Below, in pieces: positions 49,001 to 57,806 of a stretch of 64,000 bases of DNA. Each line of letters opens with the position of its first letter. Positions within the stretch are counted from its first letter, which is position 1. The notes below the pieces were generated by a model that ran no database searches, was not told where the DNA came from, and saw nothing but the letters and a program-made list of their open reading frames with translations. The translations under genes were made by a program, and so were the position numbers. The stretch comes from Cenococcum geophilum 1.58. Its lineage: Eukaryota > Ascomycota > Dothideomycetes > Gloniales > Gloniaceae. The DNA lies in the NCBI GenBank assembly GCA_001692895.1, contig KV748189.1:938432-1002431 (forward strand), written 5' to 3'.

Positions 49001-49447
49001 TTATAAAGGAGACCGGACGTTTATACTTAAGTGTATAAAATATAGAGAGTATAAAAGCCAACATTAATAAGCAAAGACTCTTAAGAATCCCTCCTCTAAT
49101 TATTTAACCAAATATACCGCGAGCCTCCTCTATACATGCCTCTACTAGTGCGTTCCCGATTAAGAAGCGCATAATGCTGGAATAGCCCTATAGATATAAG
49201 GCGTTAAAAACTACTTACTTAGGCTCGCCTTTAAACTCTAACTTTCTTCTAATAGTAATACATTACTTTCCTTTATTTTTTCCTTAGTTAAGTATAGTGT
49301 TAGGTAATAGATATATAGTTCTTATAGTTAGCCTCTAAACTAGAGCAAGCATATTAATGGCAGGAAGTATTTAGTTAGCGCTCTATAACGGCCTATACCC
49401 TAGATAGTGCATGGCCATAATAGAATATACATACATACATACATACG
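49001..49447 (+). other. LINE C 3' UTR with (ATAC)n tail
   Basis: This matches the 3' end of LINE B. It ends in ATACATACATACATACATAC at 49,427-49,446. Composition and CpA frequency change abruptly after this point. Confidence 0.85.
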
Positions 49448-49530
49448 TTTTGAGGGGCGTTTAATTTTTAAACACGAATGAAGAGAGAAGTTGGCGTTCA
49501 AACGCTTTCGCCATAGGATGGCATGTAGAG

Positions 49531-50584
49531 GTGAAGGTTGGTAGGTGGATGCCAATGGAGAACCCAGCTGCCTCCGAATTAGTGCACAAGCGAAGCCTAA
49601 CAACGCGAATACCACCGAGACCTCCTTTATGTACCAGATACCTACCCACAGCCAATACCCACATCCAAAACGCCCTTCTGAACACGAACGAAATCAAAGG
49701 CGTACAGGTTGTGGGAGTTGGAACACCAAGACTCTGCCGCAGTCCACAGAGGCGTCTGTCCGAATTAGAGGTTTATGACATTGGCCTTGTAGCTGTACGT
49801 AACAACACGCGCAGTGGGGACATATGTTAAACTGCAATGTCTAGGTCACAGACATGGTCGTTGCCCCCGAGAGTTCGGCAATATTTTGGGGCAATCTAAA
49901 AGTACGAGTGCAGCTACCACCAGATCGGATCACAGGAGGGAGGGATCCAGAACCAGGCGTTCGGATCGGGGTTCCACAGCGGGAACCAAAGCGGCACCTG
50001 TGGCTAGCCAGGCACAACGATCACTTTTTGGATATTCCTTCCAGATTCGAATGCTAGTGTGCAAGTTGTTATTAGCCTGGACATTAAATACGGCAAGAAG
50101 GGGTCGCGCAAGGCAACGTTGTCGGTATGGCGAACTTATATGGTTAATACTGCTAATGGGAATAAGTCAAGAGTGGTTCAAGAAATTGCGGATGATGTAT
50201 GCCCTGTTCTAAAACACTACTCTTTCTTCTTTACTCTGACATTCTTCATAGGCATTCCGCGACGACCAAGGAAACCCTACCGATCATCTAGGCCTACGAC
50301 TTCGGCTGAGAGACTTTGCTTATAAAGAACTTGCACATAATGAGATTGGAGATAAAGATCGAGAACTGGTTGTCTCTACTCAACAACTCTTCAAATACCG
50401 TGATGCGGCGGAGACCATGGTAGAACAGCTGGAATCACTTAGCGAGCATTCAATTACTCCTGGGCTTAAGAAGCGCAAAAGATCGGAGACACCTCCAGAC
50501 CAGATTGCTTCTGGTGATGAAGCGAGGTATGTTAGGCAGGAGAGAGCAGCGAAGCGTATGGCAGACGATGACCCGGAATTATGA
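49531..50584 (+). pseudogene. Conserved fungal protein of unknown function, frameshifted
   Basis: Coding-like pieces lie in three frames: 49,545-49,778 or 49,531-49,830, then 49,854-50,050 (MVVAPESSAIFWGNL start), then 50,041-50,196. A 1-bp frame change near 50,040 separates LARHNDHFLDIP from DSNASVQVVISLD. A good 55-nt intron (50,197-50,251; GTATGC..CTGAC..CATAG) joins the last two exons in phase. The tail is Lys/Arg-rich (LKKRKRSETPPDQ) and ends with TGA at 50,582-50,584. From memory this resembles a family of fungal hypothetical proteins with VGLDIEYKGxKKATLSVWR-like cores; no function is claimed. The frameshift and the broken 5' end point to a dead gene, though a sequencing indel cannot be excluded. 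Confidence 0.6.
50197..50251 (+). other. Intron in the frameshifted conserved gene
   Basis: Donor GTATGC, branch-like CTGAC at 50,236-50,240 and acceptor CATAG. Splicing keeps the frame GCG GAT GAT / GCA TTC CGC. Confidence 0.75.
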
Positions 50585-50883
50585 GAGTACATCAATAAGA
50601 ACCTCTTCGTTAGACTAAAAGACAAATTTCACTCGCAATTCGTAACCATCTTATTAGACATTTTAGCATTAGAATAGGCACTTTGGCACCGATTCCCGCT
50701 TTCAATTCGATCTCCTTAGCGACCCTATTGGCAACCGAAATTCAGCGGTGTATCCTTAGCCGAAGGCAAGCAGGAATTGACCGAAACCTTGCTAAATTAT
50801 GACTAGGCAAGCCGATTTCCGGGTTCCCGTACTCAAGGAATTACGTAGGTCTAGTTTAAGCCCCGCGCGCATTCTATAAGATA
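50585..50883. other. Intergenic, no feature seen
   Basis: No open frame, repeat or RNA gene is recognisable between the pseudogene stop and the MITE. Confidence 0.6.
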
Positions 50884-51031
50884 TCCCTTAACCCGCTGAT
50901 TCGGGCGCCATGTTATCGATAAGGCTCGGCCAATAGGAGGCTCTTGTTTAAGTCTCCATGATGAGAACTACACGGCGTTCCTGCACGACCCTGAAACTGG
51001 CCCAAGCGTTGCACCTCAGCGGGTTAAGGGA
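50884..51031. mobile_element. 148-bp MITE with 16-bp TIRs and TA target duplication
   Basis: The left end TCCCTTAACCCGCTGA and the right end TCAGCGGGTTAAGGGA are perfect inverted repeats, flanked by TA at 50,882-50,883 and 51,032-51,033. TA duplication and small size fit a non-autonomous Tc1/mariner-type (pogo/Fot1-like) element. Confidence 0.85.
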
Positions 51032-51033
51032 TA

Positions 51034-51823
51034 ACTCATTCCTAGATACATCCTACTTGGACTCCACTCTTTAATTTAGGCCGCGTTGTTTCGAGGCTTC
51101 ACTAGGTTAATTTTGCCAAGTTCCTTGGGCAGTTACGTGTTGCACCCAATTCTCCGAGCCCATTCCTCATGGAGGGCAACGGAGGGTAGCAAAAGCACCG
51201 TAGACCTTAAGAGGCTATGTAGATATCCGAACGTAATAGAAATCACTCCATGTCTGCATTTCTTCTGTCAAAGCCACCTAAACGAAGGCAGGTTAATACC
51301 ATTAGAATCAACTTTTTGACAAAAAAGGTTAGCGATATCCGCTTGCGGATATACGTATGTCCGCTAATTAATTCTATGGTCTGAGCTTGCTGAGGTAACT
51401 TTCCGCAAGCGATTCTAGTTGACTTTGACTCCAAGCTCGTTCAATGCTATCTTCAAAATATTCAACCACACGGAACACAGTTTTCTCATCCCGTAGCTAG
51501 GTGACGAACTCAACTTGGACACCACTATTGTCGCGTTTGCAAGTATTGCGCGCATCTCTTAACCCAATCCCTACCACTTCAGAAGTACCGCACCAACCCC
51601 AACCACATCAACAACGACCTACGACCGACAACAAGCGGATGCACTAGACCCAAGTCACCCGGTAAAAGCGTAGAACATCGCCTGAGTCGGCACCTGGCGC
51701 TTCTGCGATTAGTACGACGACGGACTACAGCTGCACAGGCGCAAACATCTTGCAGTGCGATTTGCCATCCCTTGTGCATAAGAAGGAATCATACTCAGTC
51801 TGCCACAAAGAAACCGGTAAAAC
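51034..51823. other. Intergenic region upstream of NIP7, with an isolated transposon end
   Basis: A palindrome ATATCCGC..GCGGATAT lies at 51,335-51,352. GTCTGAGCTTGCTGAGGTAA at 51,380-51,399 is nearly the same as the right end of the 557-bp element at 56,391-56,410; no matching left end was found nearby. The remainder would hold the NIP7 promoter. No other gene is seen. Confidence 0.6.
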
Positions 51824-52433
51824 ATGCGCAACCTTACCGAAAAAGAGATGCATGCCGTCTTCAAAAAGCTGGCGGAATATACAGGAGCGTCACTGAAGGA
51901 TATCATCGTCGCTAGCAATTCTCCTAAAGCTGACCGCAACGTTTTCCGCATCTCTCAGCAGCGTGTCTTCCTCGTACGCGATTCAATAGCAAAGTTTGCT
52001 ACGTCGATCAGCCGTGATAAGCTTTTGTCTCTTGGCACCTGTCTGGGTAAGCTTTACCTCCTCAAGCGCAGCACTGTCGGCTAATCTTCTTCTAGGGAGA
52101 CTCACAAAGAGTGGCCGCTTCAGACTGCATATTTCGGCATTGTCTCTTCTTGCTGAATATGCACGACATAAAATCTACATTCGGCCGAACGGAGAAATGA
52201 CCTTCTTGTATGGCAGTCACGTCCAAATGGCGCACGTCGGTCGTTGGTCCCAGGACTGCCCCGCGCATCAGGGAGTGGTCATCTGCGGAATGGATGACAC
52301 TCCGCTCGGGTTTGGAATCACAGCAAATTCAACTTCAGACGCGAAGCGATTGGGGCCCACAGGAATCGCATGTTTCCGACAAGCAGACTGCGGGGAGTAC
52401 TTGCGGGACGAAGACAATTTGTTTGCTTCCTGA
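51824..52433 (+). CDS. nip7: 60S ribosome biogenesis protein NIP7
   Basis: NIP7 is needed for pre-60S assembly and 27S pre-rRNA processing and binds RNA through a C-terminal PUA domain. Two exons, 51,824-52,046 and 52,096-52,433, give 186 residues, close to the about 180 usual for the family. The 49-nt intron (GTAAGC..TTCTAG) falls in the Gly of TCLG-RL. The N-terminal half starts MRNLTEKEMHAVFKKLAEYT and contains ARDKLLSLGTCLG-like SRDKLLSLGTCLG. The PUA half has FRLHI, KIYIRPNGEM, FLYGSHVQMAHVGRW and ends GEYLRDEDNLFAS. The fit to the family covers the whole length, so the gene looks intact. Confidence 0.95.
52047..52095 (+). other. nip7: NIP7 intron
   Basis: 49 nt with donor GTAAGC, a CTAAT-like branch site at 52,081-52,085 and acceptor TTCTAG. 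Splicing completes a Gly codon (G + GG). Confidence 0.9.
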
Positions 52434-52455
52434 ATCATTCAGAATTCATGGGATG

Positions 52456-52656
52456 GACTGGCCGAAACGTGATGGGGGGTACGGATTGTTCAGCTGTGCG
52501 GTGTTGGAGAGCTCAGATGCCCACGGCCAATATTACAAAGTACTCAAATTCTGCTGTAGACGAAGCGATGAGGGGCTGAACTTGGAGACCTTGAGAGAGT
52601 GCGTGATGAAGTCCACAGATAAAGCGCTATATATTGTGGCCCGTGCGCAGGGTTAA
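52456..52656 (+). CDS. Short open frame downstream of NIP7, doubtful
   Basis: A 66-codon frame from ATG at 52,456 (MDWPKRDGGYGLF) to TAA at 52,656 lies 23 bp after the NIP7 stop. The same frame is open far upstream, inside NIP7. It could be chance in the NIP7 3' UTR or a piece of an unannotated gene. No family is recognised. Confidence 0.2.
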   Translation, partial: DWPKRDGGYGLFSCAVLESSDAHGQYYKVLKFCCRRSDEGLNLETLRECVMKSTDKALYIVARAQG

Positions 52657-53780
52657 GAATATCAACTTTTTTGGTGTCTAAATGTAAATAAGTAACTTCC
52701 TTAATCGAATACCACTATGTAAGAAGGGCCTCTATCGGCAGGAGCATATAGATCAACTTGACTCTAAAGAATGAGGCCCTATATACAATATACATCCAAA
52801 ATTCGATATATTTGTGGCTTTAAGATCTTTAGTGATATGGCAAAACAACTTACCGCCCGTATATGCACCTCATTGATTGGTGCGCATGGGCCACATTTTA
52901 CAGAGCGTGTTTATCTGTGCAAGGGATAGCTACGACGTCGTTATTTAATATAATAGATAGAGAAGATAAAGAGTTTCCGCCTCGTAGTATTTTTACAGTA
53001 TCTAGACGTTATAGAAGGGTCGAGATGCGGCAGTGGGAAGGGCGATTTTTGGTGTATTTTAACGCTCCACCAAAGCTGCGACCATAAGCTCTCAGACCGG
53101 TGGAAAATTCGTTGGGTGATAAGGAGCAGCATGCCCGCACGTGCGCGTAGTGCACGTACCAACGATCCACCGGGGGCCTATGAGATAACTCGCTAGCAAT
53201 ATTATAATTCACGCTAGGCATTCTCCAACGCATAAGACTATAACATTTATAAATTACATCATTTATTTCTTGTTTGCAATAACAAAAGCGGCTTCACAGC
53301 GCTCAGCTCTGAATTCCCACTCAAGAGTTTATGACTCACATCGACCTAAAGCCGGTCAGCTGAATAGCATCGGTACAACAGGTCTCCAAGTGAGGTGGTA
53401 GCAGGTGGTGTTGGAGTGAAGAAGTTGCAGAACTTTTCTTATACATGTATTGTTCCCTCTTTGTTGTTTCGAACGTTTCGTCTCACCCCCTGCTCCTCTG
53501 CAAAACGTCAACCTGTATTGTTGGGCTGGCCAGTCGGCGAGGCTTGTCAGATGCGCCACTTCGTTTTCAATGCATGGACGATGATTCCAACTGCTTCCAC
53601 TTCTCGCATGTCTCTACGAATCACATGCGTTTGACGCGTCCAGCCTTGTTGCCTTGTTATCTTTCCTTCCAGTCATAGTGCATGCAGCATCCATTGACGA
53701 ATGGCAGCGGTGGTGGACACAGCCTTGGTGCACGGTCCGCTCGCAGCCTACCCGGGGCTGTGACTTGGCAGGGCGGTCGT
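52657..53780. other. Intergenic between NIP7 and the BTB gene
   Basis: There is an AT-rich stretch with an imperfect inverted repeat near 53,087-53,180 (CCGGTGG..CGTTGG against CCAACG..CCACCGG). Open frames here are short and overlap on both strands without family features. Confidence 0.5.
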
Positions 53781-53787
53781 GGGCGGG

Positions 53788-53795
53788 TATTTAAA
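53788..53795 (+). promoter_or_regulatory. TATA-like box (TATTTAAA) upstream of the BTB gene
   Basis: It lies about 240 bp before the ATG at 54,035, right after a GGGCGGG run and before a CT-rich stretch (CCCTCCCCCGCC), as is common in fungal core promoters. Confidence 0.45.
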
Positions 53796-54034
53796 GAGGC
53801 CAGCCCTCCCCCGCCAAATCTCCACGCCCACGACAAGTCAGAGCCGGCCGAACACAGAGCCAGAGTCTCGCTTCCCCAAGTGCAGATTCTAGCAAAGACT
53901 TTAGAACAAACTTTTCCTAGGAAAGGTAGTTCTGAGGGCTTCCGGAGCTCCTCCCATGCAAAACGCGTCAAATTAACCTTCACTCTTTTTTCACAGCCCT
54001 CCGTCGCTCGTTACGATCCCTCTCTTCGTCCAAA

Positions 54035-54910
54035 ATGTTCAAACGCTCTTTTGTTTCAAAGGATCGAGCGGGCAAGATAACTAAACAGCCGAAGAGATCG
54101 TTTCGCGATAATACCAAGCAGAAGATTCTCGAGAAGATGGACAGTCCACCAATGGAGAGGTACGATGGCCTTGTCCACTCACAAGGCTGCACAGAAGCAT
54201 CCACCGTTAACACTCATCCTCGCTCCAGTGTTTCCCCAAACCTCACCAGCGCAATAGTCACACTCGTGATTGGCCCAGACCAGCGACTGTTCGCCGCACA
54301 CGAAGACGTACTGTGCCACTCGCCGTTCTTTGCAGCGGCTCTGCGGGGCCAGTTCTTCGAGTCTAACTCTCGACGTATTAACCTGCCCGACGAAGAGGCC
54401 GAAATATTCTCCTGTATCCTCGAGTATCTCTACAAGGGGGATTACTATCCCCGTCTAATGCATGACAAGAAACGTAACACCTGGATGCTCGAGGGTGCAG
54501 CCGACGAAGATCCCAACTCTAAACTAGGTGGTCGCGGGAGTGTTGAGCCGACAATATTCCACTCCGGCGTAGGTGACATTATTCTTCGTGACACTGCCGT
54601 GTACTGCGCGGCGGAACGGTACGGCCTTGAGGAGCTCAAGCGGCTCTCCCTGCGCAAGCAGGGCCTGCAGAGCGGAATCGAGGTTGGCACCATCCTCCGT
54701 AGTGCTCGGTACGCGTACGAGAATACACCAGACAATGACTCGCGCCTCCGCGCTCATTACCTTGCTCTGATTATCCGCAGCCGGCGGACGTTCAAGCGCA
54801 GCGGCACGATGCAGATGGAAATGGAGAATGGCGGCAAATTGTTCTTTGATCTGTTCGTGGCCATGTGCAACCACATTGATGATATTGTGGATGTGACGCA
54901 AGTGCCCTAG
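54035..54910 (+). CDS. BTB/POZ domain protein
   Basis: A single-exon gene of 291 residues. The BTB domain spans about residues 74-140: VTLVIGPDQRLFAAHEDVLC, then SPFFAAALRGQF, then LPDEEAEIFSCILEYLYKGDY. This HxxVLxxxSPFF..F..YLYxGxY pattern is the fold used for dimerisation and for docking to cullin-3. The N-terminus (1-35) is Lys/Arg-rich and could be a nuclear signal. The C-terminal half has a BACK-like helical segment (VYCAAERYGLEELKRLSL, then VGTILRSARYAYENTP) that is common in ascomycete BTB proteins. The start has a good context (CAAAATG) and follows a TATA-like box. Adaptor function in ubiquitylation or transcription is inferred from the family only. Confidence 0.9.
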   Translation: MFKRSFVSKDRAGKITKQPKRSFRDNTKQKILEKMDSPPMERYDGLVHSQGCTEASTVNTHPRSSVSPNLTSAIVTLVIGPDQRLFAAHEDVLCHSPFFAAALRGQFFESNSRRINLPDEEAEIFSCILEYLYKGDYYPRLMHDKKRNTWMLEGAADEDPNSKLGGRGSVEPTIFHSGVGDIILRDTAVYCAAERYGLEELKRLSLRKQGLQSGIEVGTILRSARYAYENTPDNDSRLRAHYLALIIRSRRTFKRSGTMQMEMENGGKLFFDLFVAMCNHIDDIVDVTQVP

Positions 54911-55844
54911 ATCTCCTCTCCCCTGTTATTCATCTCAAACCGCTGCCTGATCCTGTACAAGTGAATGGTTTACTAAACTTAGGTGCCTACAGTAACAGTC
55001 GCTCTCCCAAGAGCATCTAAATCGGTTCGCACATACCCCCAACGTAGCAGCATCAATCACAAAGCTCAGAGTACAGAATGAGGATCCCCATCGCAGACCT
55101 TGCAACCAGAACGAAACCCATACCCCGCAAGCGGAAACTCTCGAGCCCGGATCGACTCCCCTCCTTTCCTTTCCCTTGAAGTAAACGGCCGACTTTATGG
55201 TTGCAATCATTTTCCCTTGTATCCCCACTCTGTCCGTGTCCTGGGCGTTAACTTTGCTTCCCACCACACCCCGTCCTACCTCCCCCACCCAATTTCCCCC
55301 CTGTAATTCCTACCCAAGCTTTCCCCCAGGCCCTTGATGGGTTTCTGGATGTGGCGACGGGTCGGACCTTATCAGTGGCGGGAGAAGGGCGGGGAGGGTT
55401 GAGACAGAACGTCTGCGACGTCTTCGCATGTTGCTTTCCTTTGTTAATTTGAAATCAACCGGTTCCTGCGGAATTTGATTAAAGGGGCGCGGCGTGTGTA
55501 AACCCTTTTCTCCCGCTGTCCGTTTGTTTTCGTGTCGCGCTTGCAATACTTGCCGCTGATGGAGATTTGCGAGAAGCTAGATCTTGGTAGCGGTTGAAGT
55601 TGGATGGTGAGATTGTAGATACCGCTTGTGTCGTCCGTGGGCCCAAGCTGGGTCGTCAGAGCTAGTAAATGAGAGATTCGGCCACCTTTATAACTCGTGC
55701 CTTTCGCTTGTGTTTGCTTGATTATGATGATGCAAGTGGAGTATTTGCTTTGCATTACTGCCGTCTTTAATGCTTTCTTCCATGCCTGGGGCATGCAGCC
55801 GCTTAGGGTAGTCTCTAGGTGCTTAATAAGCTATGCCATTCCCA
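54911..55844. other. 3' flank of the BTB gene, no gene seen
   Basis: Balanced composition with CT-rich stretches (55,230-55,330). Short overlapping frames on both strands lack any domain pattern. Confidence 0.5.
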
Positions 55845-55853
55845 TATCCCTGG

Positions 55854-56410
55854 TTACCTCAGAAGCTCAGACCAAGAAATCGATCGATTTCTTGGTCTGA
55901 GGGACTTTGGCGAGATTTGTATGGAAGCATAAGCTTTTTTTGTAAGGAAAACTTATAAACCCAACAAAATTGATTGATCTCTCCACAACATATTATAAGG
56001 TAAAAATTATATCAAATTACTCAGGAGATCTAGCTCTATAGATTATGAGATTTTAGGCTTTTTATACCTTATGTGGGCCCGTATATAAGGGTACGTAAAG
56101 GTGCTTACGCTTTTAACAACGGGAATTTTAACTTTAACGAAATTAATCTTAGATTTAGGAGGGGATAATGTAATTCTAAAGCTGTTAGTATATAAAGTAG
56201 CCCTCTAAGATATATCTATTAACTTTTAAAGACTTTATTTTATTACGTCGTAGAGGAAATCCCTTTATAAAATCACTAAAACTAAGATTTTTGCTTACGT
56301 TTTTAACAAATCTCGCCAAAGGCTCTCAGACGTGATTTTGCAATTCGGAAGGCGGCGTAGGTTATTCCGACGCTAGCTAAAAAAAATCACGTCTGAGCTC
56401 GCTGAGGTAA
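55854..56410. mobile_element. 557-bp non-autonomous DNA transposon with hairpin ends
   Basis: It is flanked by a perfect 9-bp duplication TATCCCTGG (55,845-55,853 and 56,411-56,419). The ends are TTACCTCAGAAGCTCAGAC and, reversed, TTACCTCAGCGAGCTCAGAC. Just inside the left end is a perfect 36-bp palindrome (55,866-55,901). Just inside the right end is a hairpin with 15-bp arms (56,325-56,338 and 56,383-56,397). An inner 14-bp inverted repeat TTTGGCGAGATTTG (55,906-55,919 and 56,307-56,320) frames an AT-rich core without genes. A 9-bp duplication is typical of Mutator-like elements; an hAT-like origin (8 bp) is less likely. Confidence 0.88.
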
Positions 56411-56419
56411 TATCCCTGG

Positions 56420-57806
56420 CCAGGGCCTGGAGTTTTCTTTAGCGAAATCGAGTCAGTGAAGTACTAGGTGGTGCATCATTCTCGCTTCCAAAAGCACATC
56501 CATTCTAGCTTCTAGGTACCCATTGCCATTCTTAGCGCCCGTTATCCAAATACACCTTGTCCTAGCACTTCCAAATCCCCCATTCTCGCGTTTACTAGTC
56601 CTATCCTGAAACCCGCATCATCACAGCAACCGATCCCAGACACGTCCAAGATACCTATATTTTCCAGCTAATTTCCTCTCTCTTGGCGTGCCCTCCTACG
56701 CCATCGCGCACCCGAACCAACCATTATACCCCACCCCTGTCATACTAGGTATGCCCGGGTACCGAAGCTCCACGTACCCCTGTCCCGCCTGGCCCCCTTT
56801 CCGCGGGGAAGCACAGTAGCACCAAGCATCAAAGCTCAGTAGCACTAAGCATCAAAGCTCAAGCTCAAGCTCACGTCACTCAGCAGCCGGTGCCAGAAAA
56901 AAGTCGACGATGCGTCGGTTGCATTTTCGGGAAAAAAAGCTTTGTGCAACACTGCCCCTCCTCGCGCCATTCAGAAAAAAAAGAGAGGGCCCAGATCCAC
57001 ACCACCGATTCCCTCCCCTATTTCCATCCATCCCTTATTCCCTCCCTGGTCCACCGATCTCCCACAAAAACTAAAAAAAGATTTCCCAAAAAGGAGCCCT
57101 TTACATCGATCGAGCCCACCCAATCGCGAGCGCCCCGAACAAAAACCAAAATAATAAAAAGGGAGGAGCCCATTATCCAATCCAGCCATGACTACCAACC
57201 GAAAACAAAAAACCAGGAGAGAGAAGAAAAAAAGACACAACCACTAGGCACTACGATTTTAAAAACCAAAACACTAAGCAACGCGAGAGTCGTACCCCGG
57301 CGTGCAATAGCTACAGAAAAAAAAAAAGAATACCCTTCTTTCTCTTTGCCTCCCGTATAAATAGAATACCTGAAAATATTCCCTCTGAATGCAAGAACAT
57401 TCCAAAGATTAGAAACACACAAAAAGATATTAAAATAGATGTGGAAAAACTGCTAAACAAAATGCGGTACCGCTCCCTTTCACCCCTTTCTCCTCCAAGG
57501 TCTCTTTTAAGGCAGCAAGACGGAAAGAGCAAAGAAAAGCCCACGATGTTTCTTTAACGATGAACGGGCGGCCCAACCCGACAAGGGCGCGGCGCGGCGA
57601 AAGATAGGGCCGAGTAAACACCAGCGTGATGCGGAGAGAGCAGGCGGATATAACGAGGCGTGCAAAACGGGACATCGAGCGCCAAACAAACGATGAGAAC
57701 AGGCGTGTACAAGTACAGAGTCGCGGCGCGAGGGTCCTAGAGGGGATGGTGGCTATAGTGCCCCCTTATTCAGGGGCCGAGAGGGCGGAGGGCAGGGGTT
57801 TTTTGG
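56420..57806. other. Intergenic between the 557-bp element and the HSF gene 3' end
   Basis: A 23-bp direct repeat (GTAGCACCAAGCATCAAAGC) occurs twice at about 56,816-56,861, followed by AGCTCA repeats. Many A-runs occur at 56,960-57,430. The open frame at 56,890-57,360 is Lys-rich low complexity without an ATG start and is not accepted as a gene. The end nearest 57,806 should be the 3' UTR of the minus-strand HSF gene. Confidence 0.5.

Larger units (their letters stand above)
18721..49447 (+). mobile_element. LINE C: Tad-like retrotransposon interrupted by five insertions
   Basis: LINE C is the plus-strand relative of LINEs A and B. Removing the insertions at 20,812-21,106, 21,675-29,709, 31,342-47,738 and 48,456-48,720 leaves about 5.7 kb, close to LINE B. 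Gypsy-2 and its own insert sit inside gypsy-3. Order: 5' UTR, ORF1 with zinc knuckles, EEP endonuclease, RT, RNase H, 3' UTR. The 3' tail is a (ATAC)n run at 49,427-49,447, the expected LINE terminus, and ordinary gene-space DNA starts immediately after it. All coding parts carry stops from RIP. No target duplication of LINE C itself could be recognised. Confidence 0.88.

Noticed and set aside
51579-51951. Minus-strand frames over the NIP7 5' region
   Set aside because: They overlap the well-supported NIP7 start and carry no family features.
53682-54080. 132-codon frame ahead of the BTB gene
   Set aside because: It covers the TATA-like box and leader, overlaps the BTB start in another frame, and shows no domain.
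56890-57360. 156-codon Lys-rich frame
   Set aside because: No ATG start, low complexity, A-run driven, and overlapped by equally long minus-strand frames. It lies in the 3' region of the HSF gene.
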